Shown: positions 25,309 to 33,946 of the stretch, one piece after another
How positions within the stretch are numbered: the stretch's first letter is position 1
Layout of the letters: each line of letters starts with the position of its first letter
DNA from: an uncultured Gemmatimonadales bacterium
Lineage (GTDB): Bacteria; Gemmatimonadota; Gemmatimonadetes; Gemmatimonadales; GWC2-71-9
NCBI GenBank assembly: GCA_947259405.1
Contig: CAMYLY010000020.1
Coordinates: 1-39,692, forward strand
Length of the DNA stretch: 39,692 nt
Reading direction: 5' to 3'
Program-made: the position numbers and the translations under genes
The notes under the pieces: model-generated
Told to the model about the DNA's origin: nothing
The model's database searches: none
Seen by the model: the letters and a program-made list of their open reading frames with translations, nothing else

Positions 25309-26753
25309 GGAATCGGACCGCCGACCACACGCTTGAGCCTGGTTCCGGCGGGAATCCGCTCGCTGGGGTCCGTTCGGTTGAGGAGTGCCAGTTGATCGAG
25401 GTCGACCTGCGACGGATAGCGTGAGGCGAACTGCGAGAGCGTCATGACGCGGTCGGTGGTGATGATGTCGAGCGTGAGAGGTCGCACGTTGAGGGCGTTT
25501 TGGTCGGTTAACCGATCAAACGATCCCGCAAACGCGTTGTAGGAGTTTCGGTACGAGTTCCAATTGGCAGTGGTGGAGTACCCAAGCACCCGGAAGACGC
25601 GCCCGCCAAATTCGATGAAGTAGGCACCTCCCGAGAGTGACCCGTCTTGAGAGGTCGCCTGAAATTCCAGCGACACCGCCGGGAAACCGTTGACTGTCCG
25701 CTGCTGGGTGCTTGCGGCCTGCATGCCCTCTTCCGCTGCGAACGTGCTGGCGGCGGCGCTCGCGGTCGCACCCTCCGCCAGTGTCAACACGAAGATCGCG
25801 TCCTTTTCCGGGCTCTGTCCCGCCACGGCCGACCGTTGGTTCTGGGTTGCCCACCCAGCCGGGAACGCCAACTGAAACGCCATCTCTGGGTGGAGGAAGA
25901 GTTGGTCCTGGAAGAAGCCTTCGCGCGGGTTGTCCCCGAACATCATGCCATCGAGACGGTTCAAGTATTCGTCACGCCGGACTGTCGTCCCGAGCGGCCG
26001 CGGAAGCGACTGGATGAGCTGCCGAATGCGTTCCTGTCGATTGACCGGATCTGGGTGCGTGGACAACCAGGTCGGAAGGCGTTCGCCGCCCGTGGCAGCC
26101 ATGCTGACCGAGTTGAGCATGGCGTACACGTTGGGCATCTGATTGGGGTCGTACCGCGCCTGCGACATATACCGCAGCCCCAGCATGTCCGCCTCGCTCT
26201 CGTCATCGCGCGAGAACTTGAGAAAGAGGAGCTGAAGGCCGGCCGAGGCGGCTCCGGCCAGACCCTGGAGATTCTCCGGTAGCAACACCGCGGACGCCAC
26301 CAAACCCACCTGCGCAAGCTGCATCTGGCTCATCTGCTGCGCACCGTGCCGTGCAGTCACATGGCCAAGCTCATGCCCCATCACGGAAACGAGCTCTGCC
26401 TCGGAGTTGAGATACACCATGATGCCGCGCGTCACGTAGTTGTAGCCGCCTGGCAACGCGAACGCGTTCACGGTCGGATCGTCCAGCACACGGAACGTCC
26501 ACGGCAGCTGGGGGCGTTCTGATTGCCTGGCCAACTGTTCGCCGAGCCCGCGGATGTACCGCTGCATTCCCGAATCCGGGTACAACCCAAATGCACCGAC
26601 GATCTGCGGATCCGCACTTTGTCCCATCGCGATCTCTTGGCCTTCCGAGACCAGCATCAATTCTCTCCTGCCCGTGGCGGGGTTGACCGCACAGCTCAGC
26701 TGGAGGAGGACAAGTGAAAGGGCGAGAAACGGAATTCGGAACGGGCGGCGCAT
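25305..26753 (-). CDS. M48-family zinc peptidase lipoprotein (BepA/LoiP-like)
   Basis: The 482-residue product starts at ATG 26753, which gives a proper signal (RRPFRIPFLALSLVLLQLSC, lipidated Cys21). The peptidase core has HELGH (127-131) and SRDDESEAD (181-189) with the third zinc ligand Glu, as in Oma1/BepA-type periplasmic quality-control proteases. Residues about 290-410 form a separate domain (FQLAFPAGWATQNQRSA onward). The C-terminus looks LysM-like (MTLSQFASRYPSQVDLDQLA, IPAGTRLKRVVGG), which would bind cell wall. An ATG at 26777 is in frame but less likely. It probably degrades misfolded outer-membrane proteins. Confidence 0.92.
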   Translation of the reverse strand: MRRPFRIPFLALSLVLLQLSCAVNPATGRRELMLVSEGQEIAMGQSADPQIVGAFGLYPDSGMQRYIRGLGEQLARQSERPQLPWTFRVLDDPTVNAFALPGGYNYVTRGIMVYLNSEAELVSVMGHELGHVTARHGAQQMSQMQLAQVGLVASAVLLPENLQGLAGAASAGLQLLFLKFSRDDESEADMLGLRYMSQARYDPNQMPNVYAMLNSVSMAATGGERLPTWLSTHPDPVNRQERIRQLIQSLPRPLGTTVRRDEYLNRLDGMMFGDNPREGFFQDQLFLHPEMAFQLAFPAGWATQNQRSAVAGQSPEKDAIFVLTLAEGATASAAASTFAAEEGMQAASTQQRTVNGFPAVSLEFQATSQDGSLSGGAYFIEFGGRVFRVLGYSTTANWNSYRNSYNAFAGSFDRLTDQNALNVRPLTLDIITTDRVMTLSQFASRYPSQVDLDQLALLNRTDPSERIPAGTRLKRVVGGPIP

Positions 26754-26805
26754 GTGAACTCGCTGTCGGTGATGCATAGAAAATTAGCACAGGGACGACC
26801 GCAAC

Positions 26806-26838
26806 AAAAAAAAGGGGCCTCACGCACGGTGAGGCCCC
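26806..26838 (-). terminator. Intrinsic terminator of the ECF/HEAT operon
   Basis: On the minus strand a perfect 10-bp stem (26838-26829 with 26823-26814) and a 5-base loop are followed by eight Ts (26813-26806). It lies 25 bases after the last HEAT gene and is a textbook Rho-independent terminator. It separates that operon from the M48 gene. Confidence 0.95.
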
Positions 26839-26862
26839 TGAGAAGTCGGCTCAATCGACGTT

Positions 26863-27627
26863 TCAGGGCTTCTTGAGGAGGATCTCTTCGAAGAGACCGA
26901 GTGCCCGCGGATCTTCGCTCTGACCCAGCCAGAACAGCGCCTTCTTTCGAATGCTGGGGCTCTCGTGCGTGCGCACGAGTCTGATGAGGATCGGCACCCC
27001 CTCGTTGTTGTCGAGCTGTGAGAGTGCAAAGACGGCCCGCTCTTTGACCTCCAGGTCTTCGGCCTCATCGTCGACCATATCCGAAAGGCCGGCCACCGCT
27101 TCTTCCGTGGCTGCTTGGCCTACCCAAAACACTGCCGCAGTTCGGACGTCACGGTGGACGTCTCGATCCTTCGCGATATCGAGGAGCGGTCGCCACGCCT
27201 CGACGCTGTCTGCCAGGATCACCGGGAAGACGGCGTCCTTGCCCACACCCGGCACCTGTGTCACCAGCGACAGCAGGTACTCCACCGCCTCGAGTGCGCT
27301 GACGGTCCCCAGATCGGTGACGTCCGACATACCGGTGCGCCACCGTCCTCCAACGTAGGTATCGATATCCGCCAGTCGACCATTCCGCACTGTGATCATC
27401 ACGCGAACGGGGCCCGGCTCGCAGCCCCGTTCCCAGTAACGGTTCTGTACTTCCCGCATGGATACGTTCCGCCCGTCGCCGCAGACGCCGTCGCGCGCCG
27501 CGAAACTCATCAGCGCGACACCATCGCGAACTTCGTTCACGCGCGACGCGATGGACTGAGCAGTCGCCCAGTCCACCGCCGTCACCAGGGCCAGCCCAAC
27601 GCTGGCCGCGAGTCCGAGCGCCCTCAT
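26863..27627 (-). CDS. Exported HEAT-repeat protein, distal
   Basis: The 254-residue product has a signal peptide (MRALGLAASVGLALVTAVDWATAQ). An N-terminal domain with two Cys residues (GVCGDG and RGCEPGP) comes next. From about residue 135 it has HEAT repeats with the signatures AAVFWVGQ, RAVFALSQ and KALFWLGQSEDPRAL. These match the repeats in the preceding gene, so one arose from the other or both from a common unit. It lies in the periplasm by prediction and should be a protein-binding scaffold. Its ATG overlaps the preceding stop (ATGA at 27624-27627), so it is translationally coupled. It is the last gene of the ECF operon. Confidence 0.82.
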   Translation of the reverse strand: MRALGLAASVGLALVTAVDWATAQSIASRVNEVRDGVALMSFAARDGVCGDGRNVSMREVQNRYWERGCEPGPVRVMITVRNGRLADIDTYVGGRWRTGMSDVTDLGTVSALEAVEYLLSLVTQVPGVGKDAVFPVILADSVEAWRPLLDIAKDRDVHRDVRTAAVFWVGQAATEEAVAGLSDMVDDEAEDLEVKERAVFALSQLDNNEGVPILIRLVRTHESPSIRKKALFWLGQSEDPRALGLFEEILLKKP

Positions 27628-29054
27628 CCGTTGGGCCGGTTAATGAGCCGCAACAAGAACTCGGCGACTCGTGGATCGTCGACCTGTCCCAACCAGAAGA
27701 TCGCCTTGGTGCGGAGCTCGTCGTCAGGGTCGTTTTCCGCGATCCGCATCAAGACATCGACCGCTTCCGGCTCGTCCCGTTGCGAGAGCACGAACACGAT
27801 CTGCTCGCGCATTTCGCGATCGTCCATCGAGCTGTACAGATCATCCAACCGGCGCACCTCGAGTACATCACTTTGTCCCGCCCAGAACAACGCGCGCTTC
27901 CGCAACTCGACGGACTCGCTCCGATCCATTGCCCGGTCGAGCAGCCATTGCCCGTTCTGTGGATCATCGCTCTGTGACACCGCGAAGATCACACGTTCCT
28001 TGAGTTCCTGGTTGTCCAACTCCCCATACAGGTCACGGAGGAACGCTTGGTTCTCCGGTGCCTCATGTTGCCCCAGCCAGAAGATGGCGTTCTGCTTCAG
28101 ATCGTCCGGCGCATCTGCCCGTCCGACGTAGTCCCGGAGCGCCGCACCCGCACGATCCGAATCGTGTTGCGACAGCGCGAAGATCGCCTTCTCCTGAACC
28201 GCTCGGTCCGTCGAGCGCCTGAGGATCGAATCCAAGGCCACCACGGCCCGAGGATCATCGACCTGTGACAACCAAAACACCGCTTGTTCCTTCACTTCGG
28301 TGTCGGGGTCGTTCTGTGCCACATCCAGGAGAATGTCGGCCGTTTCGTCCGAGCTCTGCTGCGACAGGATGAACACGGCCTTCCTGCGCAGGTTCTCGGA
28401 TCCCTCCTCCCGCATCTCCAGCACTTGCTTGAGGATCGGAATCGCGCGATCTGAATCCATTTGCATCAGTGCATTGATCGCCGCCACTCGCACGTCGTTC
28501 TCTTGCCTCTGCGGACGATCCGGACGGGGTGGGCGCGGCGGCATGTCGGCGCGCGGCGCTGCAGCGCGGGCCACCCGCTCAGCGGCCGTTGCGTCGCCAC
28601 GACGTGCCAACTCCGCATGAATGCGCACGGCGAGCGACCGAGCTTCGCTCAGCTCACGCGCGTTCGGGTATGCCTGCTCGAACCGATCCATCAATTGGCG
28701 CGCGTACTCGAGTTCCTCCATCGAGTGAGTGCGGTACCGGGCAAACGCGTCCCAGTACATCGAACTCGCTGCGAGCTCGTGCTGCGGGTGATTGCCATGG
28801 ATCGCCATGAACATGCGCGCGGCCTCGTTGTACGAGCGATCATTGAGCGCGCGCCGGGCACGTTGGTAGAGAGCCTCGATCGTGTCCTGTGGCGTCGCGA
28901 CCAACGCGATCTCGGTTGCGAGAACGGCCATCGGCGCCGAGGCGGCCGGCACTCGAGCAGGCGATTCGGCGACCGGCTCCGGCACCTGCCCTGCCGTGGA
29001 CCCCGCCATCCCCATGAGGGCCAGAACGCCAAGTGTCGTCATCTTCTTCTTCAT
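27624..29054 (-). CDS. Exported HEAT-repeat protein, proximal
   Basis: The 476-residue product has a signal peptide (MKKKMTTLGVLALMGMAGSTAGQ). An N-terminal TPR-like part (IEALYQRARRALNDRSYNEA, ASSMYWDAFARYRTHSMEEL) and an Arg/Pro-rich linker (RPPRPDRPQRQ) follow. About eight HEAT units of 31-33 residues then run to the C-terminus. Units carry either FWLGQ/FWLSQ or FALSQ/FVLSQ plus DDPRA/DEPEA, roughly alternating, a regular two-unit supercoil. It probably binds another protein in the periplasm. It overlaps the anti-sigma stop by one base (TAATG), so it belongs to the ECF operon. Similar ECF-linked HEAT proteins are not functionally described to my knowledge. Confidence 0.85.
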   Translation of the reverse strand: MKKKMTTLGVLALMGMAGSTAGQVPEPVAESPARVPAASAPMAVLATEIALVATPQDTIEALYQRARRALNDRSYNEAARMFMAIHGNHPQHELAASSMYWDAFARYRTHSMEELEYARQLMDRFEQAYPNARELSEARSLAVRIHAELARRGDATAAERVARAAAPRADMPPRPPRPDRPQRQENDVRVAAINALMQMDSDRAIPILKQVLEMREEGSENLRRKAVFILSQQSSDETADILLDVAQNDPDTEVKEQAVFWLSQVDDPRAVVALDSILRRSTDRAVQEKAIFALSQHDSDRAGAALRDYVGRADAPDDLKQNAIFWLGQHEAPENQAFLRDLYGELDNQELKERVIFAVSQSDDPQNGQWLLDRAMDRSESVELRKRALFWAGQSDVLEVRRLDDLYSSMDDREMREQIVFVLSQRDEPEAVDVLMRIAENDPDDELRTKAIFWLGQVDDPRVAEFLLRLINRPNG

Positions 29055-29686
29055 TAGAGTGCTCCTTGTGCGCCTGCCAGCGCGTCGGCGCCCACCGCCG
29101 ACTGCAGCCGAAGCAGCACGCCTCGCTGTTCGATCGATTCATCAATCAAGGTCATTTCGTCGGAATCATCTCGCGTGAGCTGCGTGATCTGCGCGAGCAC
29201 GAGCTCGATGTCTTCGAGTAGTGTCAGGAGTTGCGGATCTTCCGACGCCGGCGAATCCAGATAAAGTCGTGTCGTCGACAAGAGATCCGTGGCGGATGCG
29301 CCAACCTCGTCGATCGGACGACCCATGGCCGCATCCATTCGGAACATGGTCAGAAACGACTCGACCTGTGCCAGGTGCTGCGTGGCCGCGAACTGATACA
29401 ACGCGTTCGCATCCGTCGCGGGCACATCGGTCGCCGCGACGGCGCTGTCGGGGTTGATCGCTTGTTCCGTCGCGCTGCGGCGGCCAATGCCCACGCCGAT
29501 TACGAGCGCCGCGGCAATCCCGATCCCCCACCCACTCAATCGCATGATACGGCTACGCTTCTGCCGAGCCCGTGCAAGGCGAAGCGTCTGGATCCGCGCC
29601 CACATCTCGTCGCTCGGTGTCGCCGGAGGTTCGTGATAGTCCTTGGCCATCTCCTCCAACACCCCTTCAAATCGTTCATCGTTCAT
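29054..29686 (-). CDS. Putative membrane anti-sigma factor (no zinc finger)
   Basis: The 210-residue product starts at ATG 29686, overlapping the sigma gene stop (ATGA). It has a short acidic N-terminal helix (MNDERFEGVLEEMAKDY), a basic stretch, one membrane helix (about 50-68: GWGIGIAAALVIGVGIG) and a helical periplasmic part (HLAQVESFLTMFRMDAAMG). It has none of the His/Cys residues of zinc anti-sigma factors. Position and topology make it the anti-sigma of the adjacent ECF factor. A plain membrane sensor remains possible. Confidence 0.7.
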   Translation of the reverse strand: MNDERFEGVLEEMAKDYHEPPATPSDEMWARIQTLRLARARQKRSRIMRLSGWGIGIAAALVIGVGIGRRSATEQAINPDSAVAATDVPATDANALYQFAATQHLAQVESFLTMFRMDAAMGRPIDEVGASATDLLSTTRLYLDSPASEDPQLLTLLEDIELVLAQITQLTRDDSDEMTLIDESIEQRGVLLRLQSAVGADALAGAQGAL

Positions 29687-30267
29687 ATGGCCGCCTCCCC
29701 CGCAAACTCCGCGAGCGACTGCCTGAGTTTGGCGCGTGCCCGTGACAACTGCGCCTTCGACGTTCCGGCCGGCATTTTGAGGACCGTGCCGATCTCGTCG
29801 TGCGTGTACCCTTCCACGTCGTGTAGTACGAATACGGCCCGATACTTCTCCGGCAATGATCCGACCGCTTCGCGCAGCCGCTGCTTGAGATCTGGTTCGG
29901 CCTGTCGGTCGGGCGACCCGACGTGAGCTGCAACGTCGAGGTCGGTTTCCCGCTCTCGGAGCCGCTTCACTTTTCTCAAGCCGTTGAGAATCACGGTCAT
30001 CGCAATCGCTCGTATCCAAGTACTCAGTGCCGCATCGCCGCGGAACTGTTCGATCCGTTCGAACACCCGCACGAACGTGTCCTGCGTGAAGTCACGCGCT
30101 TGGTCGTCGTCACCCGCCATTCGATACGCAAGCCGGTAGACCATATCCACGTTCGCTTCATATAACGCCCGTTCTGCCGCCGAATCGCCGGTGCGAACAC
30201 CGGCCACAATCGTCTGCTCGTCCACCCCATCCCTCGAGTTGCGTGGGTCGTTCTGGTTAGTAGACAC
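29683..30267 (-). CDS. ECF RNA polymerase sigma factor
   Basis: The 194-residue product, starting at GTG 30267, has sigma region 2 (YEANVDMVYRLAYRMAGDDD, QARDFTQDTFVRVFERI, STWIRAIAMTVILNGLRKV). Region 4 follows (LPEKYRAVFVLHDVEGYTHDEIGTVLKMPAGTSKAQLSRAR). It is the first gene of an operon with an anti-sigma and two exported HEAT-repeat genes. It starts 63 bases after the purine nucleoside phosphorylase stop. No strong terminator is visible there, so read-through from the purine operon is possible alongside its own promoter. It is similar in layout to the sigma factor at 20523-21104 but clearly a different group. Confidence 0.9.
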   Translation of the reverse strand: MSTNQNDPRNSRDGVDEQTIVAGVRTGDSAAERALYEANVDMVYRLAYRMAGDDDQARDFTQDTFVRVFERIEQFRGDAALSTWIRAIAMTVILNGLRKVKRLRERETDLDVAAHVGSPDRQAEPDLKQRLREAVGSLPEKYRAVFVLHDVEGYTHDEIGTVLKMPAGTSKAQLSRARAKLRQSLAEFAGEAAI

Positions 30268-30330
30268 AAGGTGCTGGGAGAGCGTTGCGTTCGGGAGGGT
30301 GACCGCCGCGGCCTGTCGGCCGGCGCAAAG

Positions 30331-31182
30331 CTAACGCGTTGTTACGGAAGAACTTACAGAGTTGTGACGGACGATACCCCGCACCAGGCGCTCGAGATCT
30401 CCACTGACGACTTTGCCCGCCTCGAGCACCTCTTCATGCGACAGTGGCTTGGTGGAGATCCCCGAGGCGTAGTTGGAAATCGTCGAGATGCCAAGCGCGC
30501 GCAGGCCTCGGGCAGCGGCGGTGATAACCTCGGGAACGGTAGACATCCCGACAGCGTCGGCGCCGATCCGCTGAAGCATGCGGATTTCGGCGGGCGTCTC
30601 GTAGCTTGGTCCGAGCACACCCGCATACACGCCTTCTTCGAGCGCGATGCCCGCCTGCAGGGCAGTCTCCCGAGCAACACTCCGTAACGCCCCATCGTAC
30701 GGCGCGGACATGTCGGGAAATCGTTCTTCGCTATCGAAGACAGGGCCGAGCAACGGACTTCGCCACATGAGGTTGATGTGGTCCGCGATGAGCATCAGCC
30801 CGGGGACCGGCAAAGATGGACGTACGCCACCGGCGGCGTTCGTGACGATGAGCGCGCCGATGCCAAGTTCCGCGAAGACACGAACCGGCAACACGACAAC
30901 TGATGGGTCATGCCCTTCGTACAGGTGGAATCGTCCGCTTTGCATCAAGACCGGAACGTCATCCAGCACGCCGGCCACGAGTTTCCCCGCATGCCCAACG
31001 ACCTTGGGGGCCGGGAATCCCTCTATAGATGAATAGGGAATCGCGATCGGGTCGGACACGGCATCGGCGAGCCCACCGAGACCCGAGCCCAACACGATCG
31101 CGACCTCAGGCCTTCGGTCGCCCAGCGCTTTACGGACCGCGTCGGCCGCCTGATGCACAACTCGCTCAACTTTTTCAGCCAT
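30331..31182 (-). CDS. Purine nucleoside phosphorylase (trimeric type)
   Basis: The enzyme splits inosine, guanosine or their deoxy forms with phosphate to free base and (deoxy)ribose-1-phosphate. The 283-residue product has VLGSGLGGLAD (phosphate site), GRFHLYEGHD, VTNAAGGVRP, GPSYETPAEIRML, GADAVGMSTVPEVITA and ISNYASGI, all typical of the PNP/MTAP family of about 280 residues. The MSTVPEV form marks PNP rather than MTAP. ATG 31182 is chosen; GTG 31188 is in frame. It closes the operon of nucleoside import and adenosine deamination. It consumes phosphate and lies beside the pst genes. Confidence 0.93.
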   Translation of the reverse strand: MAEKVERVVHQAADAVRKALGDRRPEVAIVLGSGLGGLADAVSDPIAIPYSSIEGFPAPKVVGHAGKLVAGVLDDVPVLMQSGRFHLYEGHDPSVVVLPVRVFAELGIGALIVTNAAGGVRPSLPVPGLMLIADHINLMWRSPLLGPVFDSEERFPDMSAPYDGALRSVARETALQAGIALEEGVYAGVLGPSYETPAEIRMLQRIGADAVGMSTVPEVITAAARGLRALGISTISNYASGISTKPLSHEEVLEAGKVVSGDLERLVRGIVRHNSVSSSVTTR

Positions 31183-31224
31183 CAACACTCACCCCCCTGC
31201 CCCTTCACCCTCCACCCTCTCTCA

Positions 31225-32604
31225 TCACACCAACATCCCCGCCAAACTCGCGCTCATGAACGCGGCGAGGTTGCCGCCAATCATCGCTCGAAGGCCCAGC
31301 CGCGAAAGGTCTTTCCGACGCTCGGGCGCGATCCCACCGATTCCACCGATCTGGATCGCGATCGACGGTAGGTTGGCGAACCCCAAGAGCGCGTAAGTCG
31401 CGATGACGGCGGATCGCGGTGACAGCGGAGCAGCAGATGCGAGGTTCCCGGCGAGCTGCGGATACGCAATGAACTCCGTCAACACCGTCTTGACGCCGAT
31501 GAGCGCTCCAACATCCCCGGCTTCCGCCCATGGCACCCCCATTGCCAACGCGATCCAACGAAACACCCACCCCAACAGCCACTCGATCGAGAGATGTGGA
31601 GCACCAATCTGCCCGCCGAGAAGGGCGAGGAGACTGTTCAACAATGCGATCAAGGCGACGAACGCCATGAGCATGGCCGCCACGTTCATCGCGAGTTTGA
31701 GACCTTGGGCGGCACCCCCAGCAGCCGCGTCGATGACATTCGCGTCCTCGCGCTCGACGGTCACGTGGGTGGTGTCTCTCGTGACCGGCTCGCCCGTCTC
31801 TGGGACTAACAGCTTCGAGATCACCAACGCCGCCGGCGCGTTCATGACGCTCGCCGTCAGGAGGTGACCGGCAATATCGGAGAAGTATGGTGTGAGGATG
31901 GCCACATACGCCGCCATGACGCCGCCCGCAATGGTCGCGAATCCGCCGACCATGACGGTATTGAGTTCCGACATGGTCATGTTGCCAACGAACGGTTTGA
32001 CGAGTAGCGGCGCTTCGGTCTGACCGACGAAGATGTTCCCAGCCACCGAGAGCGTTTCAGCACCCGAGGTCCCCATGAACCGTTGCATGATCCATGCGAG
32101 GCCACGGACTACCCATTGCATCAGGCCGAGGTAATAGAGGACGGACATCAGCGAAGCAAAGAAGATGATGGTCGGCAGCACCGTGAACGCAAAATATGAG
32201 CCGGTGTTGGCCCACAGCTCCGCGCTCGTGAGCGTTGCCGCCTCGGGTGGTCCCGCCTCCGGGATTCCGACCGGTACGTTGTTGTTCACCAGATTCCCGA
32301 AGATGATGAACGATCCATCCTGCGCAAAGGACAACAACGCCGTGAACGCCCGGTTGGCCCCTCTGAAGAGCGCCCGACCAATCCCCGTCTTGAGGACGAG
32401 AAACCCGAAGATCGATTGCAGCACCACGCCGTAACCGATCAAGCGCCAGTTGACGCGCCCACGATCCACGGACATTGCCCAGGCGATCAACAGGATGACG
32501 GCGATCCCGACAACACCGGTGAGTCGCATGAGGAACGGGGTTTCGAGCCCTTCACGCAGATCCGAAAGCTGTTGCGCAGCCTGGAGCGCCCACAGGGTGT
32601 TCAC
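31225..32604 (-). CDS. Concentrative nucleoside transporter (CNT/NupC family)
   Basis: This inner-membrane symporter takes up nucleosides with Na+ or H+. The 459-residue product, starting at GTG 32604, has an N-terminal three-helix part and the CNT core. The core has SVAGNIFVGQTEAPLLVKPF, MSELNTVMVGGFATIAGGVM, a segment from VKTVLTEFIAY, and the C-terminal ATYALLGFANLPSIAIQIGG. A long loop with many charged residues (TRDTTHVTVEREDANVID) precedes the later helices, as in the family. Its start overlaps the deaminase stop (GTGA), so they are coupled. Confidence 0.94.
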   Translation of the reverse strand: MNTLWALQAAQQLSDLREGLETPFLMRLTGVVGIAVILLIAWAMSVDRGRVNWRLIGYGVVLQSIFGFLVLKTGIGRALFRGANRAFTALLSFAQDGSFIIFGNLVNNNVPVGIPEAGPPEAATLTSAELWANTGSYFAFTVLPTIIFFASLMSVLYYLGLMQWVVRGLAWIMQRFMGTSGAETLSVAGNIFVGQTEAPLLVKPFVGNMTMSELNTVMVGGFATIAGGVMAAYVAILTPYFSDIAGHLLTASVMNAPAALVISKLLVPETGEPVTRDTTHVTVEREDANVIDAAAGGAAQGLKLAMNVAAMLMAFVALIALLNSLLALLGGQIGAPHLSIEWLLGWVFRWIALAMGVPWAEAGDVGALIGVKTVLTEFIAYPQLAGNLASAAPLSPRSAVIATYALLGFANLPSIAIQIGGIGGIAPERRKDLSRLGLRAMIGGNLAAFMSASLAGMLV

Positions 32605-33626
32605 GAGATTGCCTCCAACTCGGTGAGTAGCGACGCACGCAGGGCCTGTCTTTCACCCTGGGGTAAAAAGGCTGAGTCCGCCGCATTGAGGATCAACGTA
32701 TCGATCTCCTTCCGTGTGAATGCCAGCTGCTCGTGCGCGATCAGCAGCTCATCCGTGATGGTCGTAGCATCCATCAGACGGCTGTCCGTATTCAGCGTGA
32801 CCACACCGCCCAGATCGAAGTAGCGTCGAGCCGGGTGCTGCGCAATATCGACCACCGTGTGCGTATGTCGATTAGACGTCAGACAGATCTCGAGTGGTAC
32901 GCCGTTCTCGATCAGCTCTTTCTCCAGGTCGGGATCTTCGCGGAGTCGCGTGCCATGCCCAATGCGATGCGCCCCGCATACATGCACCGCCTGTCGGATC
33001 GAGTCCGGCCCGTCACCTTCACCCGCATGGCAGGTACATGGCAGGTCATGGCCGAGCGCGAACTCGAAGGCTGGCGCGTGGTCGACGGCAGGGTGTCCGA
33101 ACTCCGACCCGGCGAGGTCGAAGGCGACCACGCCATCACCCTTATAGTCCACCGCCGCACGGGCCATGTCGAGCGACACGCTCGGATCCAAAGTTCGGAG
33201 CCCGCACACGATTAGGCGCGCCATGGTTCCGGTCTCCGCTTCGCCGCGCCGGATACCCGCCAACGGAGCCTCAACGGCCTGCGTCAAGGAGAGCGCCGGC
33301 ATATGGAGGGCCGGGCAGTAGCGCACCTCGACGTATCGCGTGTTCTCCGCCGCGCTGTCGACCACGAACTCGTAGGCTATACGCTCGAGTGCGGCCGCGG
33401 TCTGCATCACCGCTACGGTAAAGCGGTACCGGTCGAGGTATTCTTCCAAGCTGTCCGCATGCGCGACGAGCATGGCCTTGGCGAGAGCCTCCGGACCCGA
33501 GGCTGGCAAGCTGACGCCTTGTCCTTGCCCAAGCTCCAGCATCGTGCTCGGGCGAATGCACCCATCGAGGTGCACGTGGAGCTCGACCTTGGGGAGTTGA
33601 TGGATGTGTGCGCGGGTGAGGGTCAC
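32601..33626 (-). CDS. add: Adenosine deaminase
   Basis: The enzyme converts adenosine to inosine and ammonia. The 341-residue product starts at GTG 33626. It has the metal site HVHLDG near the N-terminus, a segment VEVRYCPALH, the catalytic HAGEGDG, AHRIGHGTRL and VTLNTDSRLMD at the C-terminal metal/substrate site. The family is usually 330-350 residues. It lies between the beta-grasp-like gene and the nucleoside transporter, with overlapping starts and stops on both sides. The product inosine is the substrate of the downstream phosphorylase. Confidence 0.95.
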   Translation of the reverse strand: MTLTRAHIHQLPKVELHVHLDGCIRPSTMLELGQGQGVSLPASGPEALAKAMLVAHADSLEEYLDRYRFTVAVMQTAAALERIAYEFVVDSAAENTRYVEVRYCPALHMPALSLTQAVEAPLAGIRRGEAETGTMARLIVCGLRTLDPSVSLDMARAAVDYKGDGVVAFDLAGSEFGHPAVDHAPAFEFALGHDLPCTCHAGEGDGPDSIRQAVHVCGAHRIGHGTRLREDPDLEKELIENGVPLEICLTSNRHTHTVVDIAQHPARRYFDLGGVVTLNTDSRLMDATTITDELLIAHEQLAFTRKEIDTLILNAADSAFLPQGERQALRASLLTELEAIS

Positions 33627-33874
33627 GCGTGGTCCGTAGAATCATCGTGATGCCGTGCCGAGACAACGACGCGGTAGATCGCCCCGCGGGTGACGTGCTG
33701 GGTGTCGTCGATCTTCCGGCCCACGCCGTCCGTGATGTAGGCCGTGCCACGCGCGAAGGATTCCTGGAGCGTCGGCGCGGCATGCTCGACAGCCTCACGC
33801 ACGGTCGCGCCGCGGTCGACGATCGTCGCCTGCTCGTTGACGAAGACGGTGACGGTGGAAGACTGGGCGACCAT
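33623..33874 (-). CDS. Small beta-grasp-like protein in the purine operon
   Basis: The 83-residue product starts at ATG 33874 and ends overlapping the adenosine deaminase start (GTGA). A longer start at 33913 adds a Pro-rich lead and seems less likely. The pattern VTVFVNEQATIVDRGATVREAVEHA, then YITDGVGRKIDD and a final GAIYRVVVSA fits a ubiquitin-like beta-grasp fold, as in ThiS/MoaD/TGS-like proteins. It has no C-terminal Gly-Gly, so it is not a sulphur carrier. The position at the head of a nucleoside salvage operon suggests a regulatory or partner role. No named family is recognised. Confidence 0.6.
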   Translation of the reverse strand: MVAQSSTVTVFVNEQATIVDRGATVREAVEHAAPTLQESFARGTAYITDGVGRKIDDTQHVTRGAIYRVVVSARHHDDSTDHA

Positions 33875-33946
33875 GTGGCCGGGGAATCTGCTGGAAGGGG
33901 GGTGCGGGCGCAACGCGGAGCACCCAACGCGAACCTTGGGCCCAGA

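Noticed and set aside
30268..30330. Terminator after the purine nucleoside phosphorylase gene
   Set aside because: The GGCC-GACA-GGCC stem is short and interrupted and lacks a T run.
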